NCBI GenBank assembly: GCA_937899935.1
Contig: CALCOW010000530.1
Location: forward strand, 1-8,513
Reading direction: 5' to 3'
DNA: 8,513 nucleotides
Origin: an uncultured Phycisphaerae bacterium
GTDB lineage: Bacteria > Planctomycetota > Phycisphaerae > Phycisphaerales > SM1A02
How positions within the stretch are numbered: position 1 is the stretch's first letter; every line of letters starts with the position of its first letter. A model generated the notes under the pieces. It did no database searches. It was not told where the DNA came from and saw only the letters and a list, made by a program, of their open reading frames with translations. Shown piece after piece: positions 1 through 6,902 of the stretch. The position numbers and the translations under genes were made by a program.

Positions 1-558
1 GGACTGCCAGCGCGAGAAGTTGATCTCACAAATGAATTTCATACTGCCCATTTTCAACTGGTTGATACACACCAAAAAGGTCAGATCACGTCAGACCAAT
101 ACTATGAAGAGGTGAGCCGGCTACTCAATGGCGTCTACAATACGACGGAAGTACAACAAATACATGCTGCCTGGTTGCGTGGCCCCTACGAAGGCACCAC
201 GGAACTCATTCAGCAACTTAAGAGTGCTGGCTATCAAACAATGTGCTTATCCAACACCAATGATGCACATTGGTCTCTTCTTATCGACTATCCAAATGTT
301 GCGATGCTTGATCGACACGAAGTCTCACACTTGCTGGGATTGACCAAACCTCATCCGTCGATTTATCAGGTCATACAGGAACAAACCGGATGTCGTGCTG
401 ACGAATTTCTTTACTTCGATGATGATCAAAAGAATGTTCGGGCCGCGCAGGCCCATGGCTGGGATGCCGTTTTAATTGATCCCCAAAAACCAACCAGCCC
501 ACAAATTCGCCGAAGCCTAAAACAGCATGGCGTCGTACTCAATTCACTTCGTTCCTAA
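1..558 (+). CDS. HAD-superfamily hydrolase, subfamily IA (YihX-like phosphatase), 5' partial
   Basis: The reading frame is open from base 1 to a TAA at 556-558, giving 185 visible residues, so the true start and N-terminus lie upstream of the window. Seen: the HAD core motifs follow in order. The GPYEGTTELIQQLKSAGY segment (61-78) leads into motif II, LSNTND (83-88, Ser/Thr phosphate ligand). The motif III lysine lies in GLTKPHPSIYQ (113-123), and motif IV is YFDDDQKNV (138-146, acidic Mg2+ ligands). The helical segment before residue 60 fits a cap domain. Known: this pattern is typical of HAD IA variant 3 enzymes such as YihX (alpha-glucose-1-phosphatase) and the N-terminal phosphatase domain of soluble epoxide hydrolase, which are soluble cytoplasmic phosphohydrolases. 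The nucleophile motif DxDxT should lie off the left edge, so catalysis cannot be confirmed. The substrate cannot be inferred. The gene converges on the TPR gene with only 25 bases between stop codons and no obvious terminator hairpin. Confidence 0.87.
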   Translation, partial: GLPAREVDLTNEFHTAHFQLVDTHQKGQITSDQYYEEVSRLLNGVYNTTEVQQIHAAWLRGPYEGTTELIQQLKSAGYQTMCLSNTNDAHWSLLIDYPNVAMLDRHEVSHLLGLTKPHPSIYQVIQEQTGCRADEFLYFDDDQKNVRAAQAHGWDAVLIDPQKPTSPQIRRSLKQHGVVLNSLRS

Positions 559-583
559 CAGGCACTCCGCCGCCATCAACTCT

Positions 584-2032
584 TTACCGCCCTCCGCTGA
601 GTTCTCTAAGTCGCTGGGCCGCTTGCCCCGTTGGATCAATTTGTCTTGACTGCAGGTATGCTTTCATCGCGCCTTGGACATCCCCTAATTCTTCCAACGC
701 GTTTCCCAAACCCAACCAAGACGCGGCATTAGTTGGCTGCAATTCGATCGCCGCTTGAAAAGAGAGACGTGCCTCTGTTGGATCATTGCAATCTAATAAC
801 ACTTGCCCCCACTGACGATAAACAGTACTTGCATGACCGGATACTGTGATACCTCTTCTGATCACCTCTCTCGCCTCTTGCTTCGTACCGAGTTTCCATA
901 GACAGCGGCCTTTATGGAGGTAGTTCATCCAAATTTCTGGAGCGTACCCTATGGCAAGTTCTAGATATTCGATGGCCTGGTTCCACTGGTTCGCCGTCAT
1001 TCTGCACTGAGCAATACCGGTGTAGGCAGCAGGCAGCGTTTCGTCAATACGGAGCGCCCGCTTGAAGATTCCCTCTGCTTCATTCGTAAAGCCCAATTCA
1101 AACTGCACGAAACCCAAATCAACTAAGGCCTGCACATTTTTGGGCTCATATTCAACAAGCTGCGATAACAGCTGCTTGGCTCTCTCAAATTCTCCTGACT
1201 GCCTAGCCTGGGTCGCTTCTCTTCGAACGAAAGCTAGTGTTTTTCGCTTTGACTCGAGCTCTAAATAAATCGGATCTGGAAGAAGAATGGTCGCCGTGGT
1301 GTGAGCTAGTTGTTTCGACAATTCTCTGGCTCTTTCAGATTCACGGTTCATTGCTGTCAAACATTGGGCCAATGCCGCAATCGTTGGTCGGTCATCTGGA
1401 GAAGCAGCATAAGCACGCTCGAGTGACGTTATTGCTTCCTTGGATTTTCCCATCTGCAAGAGAATCTGACCAATGCCACGATGAGCTATTGCCAAGTCAG
1501 GATACAAAGTCAACGCATGTTTATAGGATTTGATAGATGCGTTCAGATCACCAGCCCGGCCCAAGGTCTGTGCTTTACGAATATGGACTGGCCCATATTC
1601 ATAGCCGGCAGCAATCGCGGCATCAAATTTTTCAACAACTTGTTCAAAATGAACACCAGCAAGTTCTTGTGCAATTGCACCAAAGTAAATCCAACGAAAC
1701 TCGTCTGGTCGACGCTGCTCGGCAGCCGCATAAGCAATAACTGCCGCCTCTGGGAGATTATGTGCATGAAGACACATAGCGAACTCACCCCAGGCGACAT
1801 CACTTTCTGGATTTGAATGTACCGTAGCGAGCGCATTACGCATGGCAGTCGCCACGATTGGCTGCATCATTTCGAGAGACAAATCAGGAATCTCAGCAAC
1901 AGTGATTCTTTTTGTCTTCTCTGCATCCTTGTTTTCATGACAAGAGGTGGCCAACAATACGGCAAGCGCAAACAGCCATAGAGGATGTTTCAATGCAATG
2001 CCGCGAAAACACATGCATGACAACACGTTCAT
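584..2032 (-). CDS. TPR-repeat lipoprotein, second gene of the CRTAC1 operon
   Basis: The product is 482 residues. A hydrophobic signal peptide (about 15-30, HPLWLFALAVLLATSC) ends at Cys31, where ATSC is an acceptable though not ideal lipobox, so a lipid-anchored, periplasm-facing or outer-membrane protein is likely. Tetratricopeptide repeats fill most of the rest: roughly 77-110, 147-214 (two units), 299-366 (two), 367-400, 403-434 and 435-468. Typical signatures are KSKEAITSLERAYAASP, NQAIEYLELAIGYAPE and EARLSFQAAIELQPTNA. A charged segment around 232-298 separates the N- and C-terminal blocks. TPR arrays are scaffolds for protein binding; no catalytic domain is visible. The ATG start overlaps the TGA of the upstream CRTAC1-like gene (ATGA, bases 2032-2029), so the two are probably translationally coupled. 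An AGGTGAG (2050-2044) sits 11 bases ahead of the ATG. The partner is unknown; the co-transcribed VCBS/ASPIC lipoprotein is the obvious candidate. Confidence 0.88.
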   Translation of the reverse strand: MNVLSCMCFRGIALKHPLWLFALAVLLATSCHENKDAEKTKRITVAEIPDLSLEMMQPIVATAMRNALATVHSNPESDVAWGEFAMCLHAHNLPEAAVIAYAAAEQRRPDEFRWIYFGAIAQELAGVHFEQVVEKFDAAIAAGYEYGPVHIRKAQTLGRAGDLNASIKSYKHALTLYPDLAIAHRGIGQILLQMGKSKEAITSLERAYAASPDDRPTIAALAQCLTAMNRESERARELSKQLAHTTATILLPDPIYLELESKRKTLAFVRREATQARQSGEFERAKQLLSQLVEYEPKNVQALVDLGFVQFELGFTNEAEGIFKRALRIDETLPAAYTGIAQCRMTANQWNQAIEYLELAIGYAPEIWMNYLHKGRCLWKLGTKQEAREVIRRGITVSGHASTVYRQWGQVLLDCNDPTEARLSFQAAIELQPTNAASWLGLGNALEELGDVQGAMKAYLQSRQIDPTGQAAQRLRELSGGR

Positions 2033-3783
2033 TGCATACTATTCTCACCTGACTGTGACACTACGATTTTGCGGTTAACTTCCCCTGCCGGAAACACTTG
2101 ACGTTGACCATTTGGCCATAGGACTTCTAGCTGTTCATACTGAGAAGACGTGCCTAGACCAAAATGGGCTATAGGTTGAGAGGCTGACTGATAGCTTCCA
2201 TCACGACGAATGATTCTCTTCGCCGTTTTTCCTCCAGCCGTTAGGTACACGATCGCTCCTATAGCTGGTCGTTGACATGCCAGCATTCGTGCATCGACCT
2301 GTAACCAATTACCACACGAGGTTGCCTCACTCGAGTAAATCCTAACCTGACCCTCAATGTTGCTCACCACAACATCAATGTCACCATCATCATCAATGTC
2401 ACCAACTGCAAGAGCCCGAGACACGCCCATGCGATCTTTCTCTGTACTGCAAAATTCTGAAAAATCGATAGAACGTTCACTGAAACGACCTGAACCGTTA
2501 TTTATGTATATTTGATTTGGTTCAGCAATTGCATGCCAAATTGACTCATCGGTGATCAATGAAGGATTACGGACTTTTCCATTGGCGACCAAAATATCAA
2601 GATCACCATCATGCTCTAGATCAATTGCTGCAGCGCCAAACCCCGTATAAGCCATACTTGGACCAGCCAGCCCTACCCTGCTGCTCACATCCTGGAACGC
2701 CATCGCATCAGAGACACGTTGGTAGCACGTATTTGTTTCTTGATACAAATGAGTAACGAATAGATCTGTTCGTTGGTCACCATCAAAGTCTTCTGCAAGC
2801 AACCCCATACCAGCCTCGGTTTGACCGTGTAAATTTAATGCGACCCCTGCAAGTGATGCAATCTCTCGAAACATTCCATCTCTGTTATTGATCCACATAT
2901 GATTTGGATAAGCGTCATTGGCAATGTAAACATCGGGCCAACCATCGGCATTAAAATCTTCAATAATGACACCAAGACCAGCGGCCGCGACTTCACTAAG
3001 GCCTGCCCGGTTAGACACATTGACAAATCCCTCTTCACCATCATTGCGCCAAAGCTCATCTGATACGGCTGCAAACGAAAGTGGCCCACAAAAATCGACT
3101 CGGCCAGCTTCATCGAAACACAATGTACTGGGATCAAACAATACATATTGGACTACATACAAATCGAGATCATTGTCACGATCAAAGTCAAAGAACGTAG
3201 CCGAACTTGTAAACCCTTGACTATTAAGACCCAGTTCAAACGTGACGTCTTCGAATATTGAACCATCATTACGATACAAGCGGTTCTGGCCCACATTAGC
3301 AACAAAGAGGTCGGCATCTCCATCATTATCATAATCACCAACCGCAACCCCCATGCCATAGCCAGTATCACCAACGCGAGCTTGATCTGTCACATCAGCG
3401 AATCGGCCAGGCATATATTGACGGTAGAGTCGGTTGCTTGTTTGCTTGCCACCTGAGTATTTGTTTGATCCATTGGTCAGATAGATATCTAACTTCCCAT
3501 CATTATCAAAATCAAGAACTCCTATTCCACCAGAAGTGACTTCTGGTAATAGCCGTTTGCCGTTGTTTTGTGTGGCGTGCGAAAAATTTAGCCCAGTTAC
3601 GTTCGTGACATCCACTAAGTCCATCGTGTGCGCAGATGGCTCTGAGTTCGCCGAAGACTGGTCTTCTTTTGTCTGTACGTCGTTTTGATGACAGGCCGCA
3701 AGTGGAATAGAAAGGCATACCACAACAATGGCCCGAAGGGGCACGCCACAACGCCCGTTCTTATTTGGACCCATCCCTACCAC
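2029..3783 (-). CDS. CRTAC1-like lipoprotein: seven VCBS/FG-GAP calcium-loop repeats plus ASPIC/UnbV domain
   Basis: The product is 584 residues. A signal peptide (RAIVVVCLSIPLAAC) ends at Cys31 in a perfect LAAC lipobox, so it should be an exported lipoprotein. Seven Asp-rich FG-GAP/VCBS loops follow: DFDNDGKLD (91-99), DYDNDGDAD (150-158), DFDRDNDLD (199-207), DFNADGWPD (276-284), DFDGDQRTD (332-340), DLEHDGDLD (388-396) and DIDDDGDID (462-470). This is the pattern of a calcium-stabilised beta-propeller related to integrin alpha chains. A CRTAC1-type Cys pair with an FCGP motif lies at 222-234. The C-terminal ASPIC/UnbV domain spans about 492-577, with RRDGSYQSASQPIAHFGLG at 526-544 and LEVLWPNGQ at 552-560. 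I chose the GTG at 3783 because AAGAAGG (3797-3791) lies 7 bases upstream; an ATG three codons in (3774) is the alternative. Known: such proteins are common and often TPR-linked in Planctomycetota and Acidobacteriota, with unknown function. A role in cell-surface or matrix binding is inference. Confidence 0.92.
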   Translation of the reverse strand: MVGMGPNKNGRCGVPLRAIVVVCLSIPLAACHQNDVQTKEDQSSANSEPSAHTMDLVDVTNVTGLNFSHATQNNGKRLLPEVTSGGIGVLDFDNDGKLDIYLTNGSNKYSGGKQTSNRLYRQYMPGRFADVTDQARVGDTGYGMGVAVGDYDNDGDADLFVANVGQNRLYRNDGSIFEDVTFELGLNSQGFTSSATFFDFDRDNDLDLYVVQYVLFDPSTLCFDEAGRVDFCGPLSFAAVSDELWRNDGEEGFVNVSNRAGLSEVAAAGLGVIIEDFNADGWPDVYIANDAYPNHMWINNRDGMFREIASLAGVALNLHGQTEAGMGLLAEDFDGDQRTDLFVTHLYQETNTCYQRVSDAMAFQDVSSRVGLAGPSMAYTGFGAAAIDLEHDGDLDILVANGKVRNPSLITDESIWHAIAEPNQIYINNGSGRFSERSIDFSEFCSTEKDRMGVSRALAVGDIDDDGDIDVVVSNIEGQVRIYSSEATSCGNWLQVDARMLACQRPAIGAIVYLTAGGKTAKRIIRRDGSYQSASQPIAHFGLGTSSQYEQLEVLWPNGQRQVFPAGEVNRKIVVSQSGENSMQ

Positions 3784-3790
3784 TGGGTTC

Positions 3791-3797
3791 CCTTCTT
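3791..3797 (-). promoter_or_regulatory. Ribosome binding site of the CRTAC1-like gene
   Basis: On the minus strand AAGAAGG ends 7 bases before the GTG at 3783. The same site would be 16 bases from the in-frame ATG at 3774, so it favours the GTG start. Confidence 0.45.
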
Positions 3798-3810
3798 CAC
3801 ATCTACGTTT

Positions 3811-3840
3811 ATTAAACGATCAACAAGGTGCTATTTGCAA
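3811..3840 (-). promoter_or_regulatory. Candidate promoter for the CRTAC1-TPR operon
   Basis: Read on the minus strand, TTGCAA (3840-3835) and TTTAAT (3816-3811) are separated by 18 bases and could be -35 and -10 boxes. They would start transcription near 3804, about 20 bases ahead of the GTG at 3783. This is a loose match to the sigma-70 consensus in an AT-rich spacer and could be fortuitous. Confidence 0.3.
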
Positions 3841-4108
3841 GACAAAATGCTGATAAATGAGGTAGTAAAAGATACGGAAAACGGCTTTTTTGTTATCTAA
3901 ATGATTGGCAACCTCATCCTTGGGTCATCAATCTTTTAAGAAAAACACCTGATCATGGCCTTATTGAGCAAAAAACAGGCCCGACCCTCCGCTATATTGA
4001 ACACATCGTGGATTGGATTGCCGCCCGATCATCTAAGTGGCCATAACGGTGACCATTAGGTGGATGTACGATCGCATATTGAAGTCCAGGGGAAGACGGT
4101 CAAATCTC

Positions 4109-5185
4109 ATGTTGCCCACTAGATGTCTTTTGACTTACTTGTTGTTGTCTAGCTGCATCATCGGCCCTGGGCTTGTTATGAGCAGCTGTAGCCAAGGACA
4201 GCCTCGAACGCGCATTGGTTGCCTTCCTTGTCCAGGTATGTTCACTCTATTTGATCTGGCTGCACCGGAGGAGCTTGGCATTCACCAATTCCAAGACCCC
4301 GGCCTTTTAGGAGAAAGCACAGAAAAGAGCCGTGGCATCATCTATACGCAGAAAGCTGGCTTCCTTGACCTTGCTCATGTGCGACTTGCCATTGATTGGT
4401 CACATTATTTTCAAGAACAAGTCCAACAGGCGATGCTGAACTTTGACACACATATCACCCTGTCTGGCATGGATGCGACACGCTACCACCTCAAATTCAA
4501 TTACCCCGCCCAATGGAGGGCTGTCACACCAATACAAAAGGCCGCGCTGATCAATGAGCTCTCGCTGCGCACCGGCCAAAGACTTGCCTACACCGTCTTG
4601 ACGTGGCATGAGATCATTACTTGGTTCGGCTACCGCTCAACGGTCGTTATTCCTGAGGGGCCATCGGCGTTCACCTATGACGACATGATTTCACATGTCA
4701 TCGGACTACGGGTTGCAGAGACCGCGGCACGACTGCCCAGCCATCTCACGTGGGACCAAGCAGTCACAAAAGCCCTGGACGAAGAGCTTCGATACCTTGG
4801 TGCTCAATCACCTGAAGAAACCATGACTGCGATCGAATCTGTAGAAGGAGTCTGGTGGCATGATGGAGCAGTCTTACGTCGCCAAATTGAAACTGGTCTT
4901 GACGTGGGTTCTCTAAGACCATGGCTCATCGAGGATGCTGGGCGAGGACAGATCACCGCCAGTACAACACTGGCCATTCCATCGATGGATCAGATTGGAG
5001 GAATGGACTTTGGTGACCTTGTCGAGATTGAATTGGAATCCGATATTACGGAGTACGATGACATACTCTCAGTGCTACCGACGAAGATGACGCGCGTGAA
5101 ACCAGATCGGGACTTTGTGATGATCGTCGACAAGATTCGGGACGAAATGATCGACAGCTTCGGCGCGGATGTCGGTCACCCCTAG
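4109..5185 (+). CDS. DUF4056-type exported protein, probable lipoprotein
   Basis: From the ATG at 4109 the product is 358 residues. It opens with a short signal peptide (MLPTRCLLTYLLLSSC). Either Cys16 (LSSC) or Cys27 (MSSC) could be the lipidated residue. The mature part has the landmarks I associate with DUF4056 proteins: RTRIGCLPCPGMF (33-45), the block AGFLDLAHVRLAIDW (83-97), TWHEIITWFGYRS (165-177) and SAFTYDDMISHVIGLRVAE (186-204). His90, Asp96, His167 and Glu168 recall metal-ligand patterns, but that is inference; the family has no established function that I know of. The start is uncertain. The frame extends upstream to a GTG at 4037 (382 residues, no Shine-Dalgarno) and an ATG at 4064 (AGGTGG directly abutting). 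The 4109 start has GGGGAAG 13 bases upstream and gives the most compact signal peptide. The gene stands alone and converges on the SYLF gene 25 bases after its stop. Confidence 0.78.
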   Translation: MLPTRCLLTYLLLSSCIIGPGLVMSSCSQGQPRTRIGCLPCPGMFTLFDLAAPEELGIHQFQDPGLLGESTEKSRGIIYTQKAGFLDLAHVRLAIDWSHYFQEQVQQAMLNFDTHITLSGMDATRYHLKFNYPAQWRAVTPIQKAALINELSLRTGQRLAYTVLTWHEIITWFGYRSTVVIPEGPSAFTYDDMISHVIGLRVAETAARLPSHLTWDQAVTKALDEELRYLGAQSPEETMTAIESVEGVWWHDGAVLRRQIETGLDVGSLRPWLIEDAGRGQITASTTLAIPSMDQIGGMDFGDLVEIELESDITEYDDILSVLPTKMTRVKPDRDFVMIVDKIRDEMIDSFGADVGHP

Positions 5186-5210
5186 TGAATCATGGTGACA
5201 TGAGACTGCT

Positions 5211-5768
5211 TCAAGCATCGGGTATTGGCTTGGCGGGCTCAAACTTGAACTCTTGACCACCAATAGATGCTTGTGCGGACAAACCAAACTTGTCATGCGT
5301 AAAAACAGCAACACCTTTTTGGTAGTCCGCTTGCGTTCCACCGCCTGCGGTCACAGCAACTGCGGCAGCATGTGCCTGAAATTTAAGATCGCCATCCTTG
5401 AAATCCTGAAAGGCTTTTTGATCCTTAAAGAAAATCAGCTCTGAATACCAGCGCCCCCCAACATTTCCGCCAACAGATGCCTGAAAAATTCTTGCATATC
5501 CAACCAAGTCGCCTTGCACGTACACCTCACCCTGCCCAGATCCGGCGGCAGCGATCAAGCCACCATAAGACACGGTTGGAAAACAAACATATCCATAAGC
5601 AGACTCCATGAACTGTGCAACTCTTGGATCTTTCTCGCTCATCTCTTTAATGCTGGCCGCAACACTCGCATCGAGTGCCTCTTTGTCCTTTTTATTTTTG
5701 GGGGTTGTCTCACATCCAACTGCTAAGACCAACGAAACCAATATTGCCATCAGACAAACGACTCGCAT
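5211..5768 (-). CDS. SYLF/Ysc84-domain lipid-binding lipoprotein
   Basis: The product is 185 residues from the ATG at 5768. A signal peptide (residues 1-18) ends at Cys19 in LAVGC, so it is probably lipid-anchored. A short Lys-rich linker (22-34) and a helical segment (about 34-56) lead into a full SYLF domain: GYVCFPTVSYGGLIAAAGSG (59-78), GEVYVQGDLVGYARIFQASV (80-99), GGRWYSELIFFKD (104-116), HAAAVAVTAGG (133-143), KGVAVFTHDKFGLSAQASIGG (151-171). Known: SYLF (Ysc84) domains bind phosphoinositides or other lipids in eukaryotes; bacterial members are small envelope proteins of unclear role. An in-frame ATG at 5804 would add 12 residues (MKVNQKGIRGIA) but has only a weak upstream site, whereas the 5768 ATG has AAGGGG 7 bases before it and begins directly at the signal peptide. 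The gene is monocistronic and is transcribed divergently from rluA. Confidence 0.88.
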   Translation of the reverse strand: MRVVCLMAILVSLVLAVGCETTPKNKKDKEALDASVAASIKEMSEKDPRVAQFMESAYGYVCFPTVSYGGLIAAAGSGQGEVYVQGDLVGYARIFQASVGGNVGGRWYSELIFFKDQKAFQDFKDGDLKFQAHAAAVAVTAGGGTQADYQKGVAVFTHDKFGLSAQASIGGQEFKFEPAKPIPDA

Positions 5769-5775
5769 CGCAATT

Positions 5776-5781
5776 CCCCTT
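5776..5781 (-). promoter_or_regulatory. Ribosome binding site fixing the SYLF gene start
   Basis: AAGGGG on the minus strand lies 7 bases upstream of the ATG at 5768. It supports that start over the longer in-frame ATG at 5804. Confidence 0.6.
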
Positions 5782-5835
5782 ATGCCTTTTTGATTGACCT
5801 TCATTAAGAATCATCCAGTTGCCCACCCTTTTTAG

Positions 5836-5864
5836 CATATAGACTGCTCAAAAGGTAGTATCAA
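5836..5864 (-). promoter_or_regulatory. Candidate sigma-70-type promoter for the SYLF gene
   Basis: On the minus strand TTGATA (5864-5859, 5/6 match to the -35 consensus) and TATATG (5841-5836, 4/6 match to -10) are exactly 17 bases apart. Transcription would start near 5829, leaving a leader of about 60 bases. The -35 box abuts the rluA start codon at 5865, so transcription of the two genes could interfere. Confidence 0.45.
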
Positions 5865-6563
5865 GTGGTGACTCAAGACCATGACAACTTAAATTGTGCA
5901 CCACCGACCGTCATGGAAGGTCCTTTATTATGCATTCATCATATTGGCCCTGGCTACGCCGTCATCGAAAAGCAGTCAGGCCTTCTCTCTGTGCCAGGGC
6001 GTGGCCCTCACAAGATTGACTCGGTGCAGTACCGCGTGCGACAGGCTTTTCCGAAAGCAACGGGTCCAATTACTCCACATCGTTTAGACCAGGATACCAG
6101 CGGCCTCATTGTCGTCGCTCTCAATGCTGAAAGCCACCGAACGCTGGCCAAACAATTTCAAGACCGAAAAGTAGGCAAATCCTACCTCGCGCGAGTGGAA
6201 GGACAGGTATCTGAAGATGAAGGCGCTGTCGACCTACCCCTGATCGTGGATTGGCCGAACCGACCACGCCAGAAAGTTTGCTACGAAAAAGGACGTCAAG
6301 CACGCACGCTCTACCGAGTCCTGGAGCGGACTGATGACAACACCTTACTTGAGCTGCGTCCTATTACAGGGCGATCCCATCAACTGCGTGTTCATGCAGC
6401 CACCCCTCGAGATCAAGGTGGGCTCGGCTGCCCCATTCTTGGGGATTCTCTGTATGGAGATCCAACGCTGGCACCGCGCCTTTTACTCCATGCCAGCCAT
6501 CTGGCATTCTGGGAGCCAAAGACCGGTGATTGGTTGAAGTTCTCCAGCCCCGCCCCCTTCTAA
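5865..6563 (+). CDS. rluA: RluA: dual-specificity 23S rRNA / tRNA pseudouridine synthase
   Basis: The product is 232 residues, close to the roughly 219 of E. coli RluA, and has no S4 domain. From memory it matches E. coli RluA along most of its length: SGLLSVPGR (38-46), the catalytic block PHRLDQDTSGLIVVA (71-85) with nucleophile Asp75, VDLPLIVDWPNRPRQKVCYE (122-141), ELRPITGRSHQLRVH (163-177), GCPILGDSLYG (188-198) and APRLLLHASHL (203-213). RluA isomerises U746 of 23S rRNA and U32 of several tRNAs in the cytoplasm. Compared with E. coli, a short Gly-containing insertion (TPRDQGGLG, 180-188) follows the RLRVH-type motif. The GTG at 5865 is chosen because AAAAGGT (5850-5856) lies 8 bases upstream; the next codon is also GTG. 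The gene is alone on its strand and is followed by an intrinsic terminator. Confidence 0.88.
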   Translation: MVTQDHDNLNCAPPTVMEGPLLCIHHIGPGYAVIEKQSGLLSVPGRGPHKIDSVQYRVRQAFPKATGPITPHRLDQDTSGLIVVALNAESHRTLAKQFQDRKVGKSYLARVEGQVSEDEGAVDLPLIVDWPNRPRQKVCYEKGRQARTLYRVLERTDDNTLLELRPITGRSHQLRVHAATPRDQGGLGCPILGDSLYGDPTLAPRLLLHASHLAFWEPKTGDWLKFSSPAPF

Positions 6564-6568
6564 TCAAA

Positions 6569-6606
6569 CCCATTGAATTCTGCTTGAAGTAAATGGGCAT
6601 TTTTTT
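6569..6606 (+). terminator. Intrinsic terminator after rluA
   Basis: CCCATT (6569-6574) pairs with AATGGG (6592-6597), and an inner TTC/GAA pairing can extend the hairpin. A run of seven T (6600-6606) follows two bases later. It starts six bases after the rluA stop, the expected position for a rho-independent terminator. The outer stem is short and not GC-rich. Confidence 0.6.
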
Positions 6607-6902
6607 CACAAAGTCCCACAGAGCTGCAAGAGCGCGCTGTGCCCAAGACATGACACAGTAGCCGCGAAGCAAGGTGGCACAAGTTTTGAACGAGTGAGCT
6701 AGCCCCCTAGAGATCAGATGATGGCCACAGACATGAGCGACCGCCTTGTTGAACCACAAGGCAACTGCCATCCAATCCCATCTTAAGGACATGTGTCTTA
6801 CTTGCTCCCCTTGCGCAAATGAATTGATGCTCGCCAATTTATGAAGGTTGTTGCCATCAATGGTTGCAACAACCATGATTCGATCTTCCATGGGATTTTT
6901 TC
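6607..6902. other. Spacer between rluA and the RCC1 gene, no convincing gene
   Basis: Plus-strand frames are interrupted by stops here, and I recognise no RNA gene. A minus-strand frame is open from an ATG at 6891 (or 6876, with GGAAG 8 bases upstream) through the whole spacer and on to 6364 inside rluA. Its product (up to 175 residues, with His-, Trp- and Cys-rich stretches such as LWFNKAVAHVCGHHLISRG) resembles nothing I know, and its last third is antisense to rluA, so I do not call it a gene. The spacer also carries the inverted repeat at 6846-6874. I found no convincing promoter for the RCC1 gene. Confidence 0.45.
6846..6874. repeat. Perfect 9-bp inverted repeat upstream of the RCC1 gene
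   Basis: GGTTGTTGC (6846-6854) and GCAACAACC (6866-6874) are perfect inverted copies around an 11-base centre, ending 28 bases before the RCC1 start codon. It could be an operator for a dimeric regulator or a hairpin in the 5' leader. No T-tract follows directly, so it is not a typical terminator. Confidence 0.5.

Larger units (their letters stand above)
3784..4036. other. Divergent intergenic spacer between the lipoprotein operon and the DUF4056-type gene
   Basis: This AT-rich stretch carries the candidate minus-strand promoter near 3811-3840 and a T-run at 3886-3891. I found no convincing sigma-70 promoter for the plus-strand gene; TATATT at 3993-3998 has no matching -35 box. One plus-strand frame stays open from 3861 to a TAA at 4044-4046 without a standard start near its beginning. 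Its conceptual C-terminal part (for example TLRYIEHIVDWIAARSSKWP) looks protein-like, so it could be a gene remnant or simply chance. Confidence 0.4.

Noticed and set aside
559..583. Convergent 25-base gap between the HAD and TPR genes examined for a bidirectional terminator
   Set aside because: No paired stem or T-tract is visible in the gap or its immediate flanks.
1237..1836. Several plus- and minus-strand frames of about 65-111 codons inside the TPR gene
   Set aside because: The TPR frame explains the whole stretch with clear repeats and a signal peptide; the alternatives have no recognisable features.
2370..2404. CATCAATGTCACCA occurring twice, 18 bases apart, suggesting a tandem repeat or binding site
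   Set aside because: It encodes the Asp-rich calcium loop DIDDDGDID on the minus strand; the repetition follows from repeated Asp/Ile/Gly codons.
3886..3891. T-run in the divergent spacer considered as a terminator
   Set aside because: No stable inverted repeat precedes it, and no plus-strand gene ends just upstream.
3685..3900. 71-codon plus-strand frame across the 5' end of the CRTAC1-like gene
   Set aside because: It is antisense to the signal-peptide region and ends in the AT-rich spacer, with no domain or ribosome site supporting it.
5190..5203. TCATG-GTGA-CATGA hairpin between the convergent DUF4056-type and SYLF genes
   Set aside because: The stem is only 5 bp with no T-run on either strand, too weak to call a terminator.
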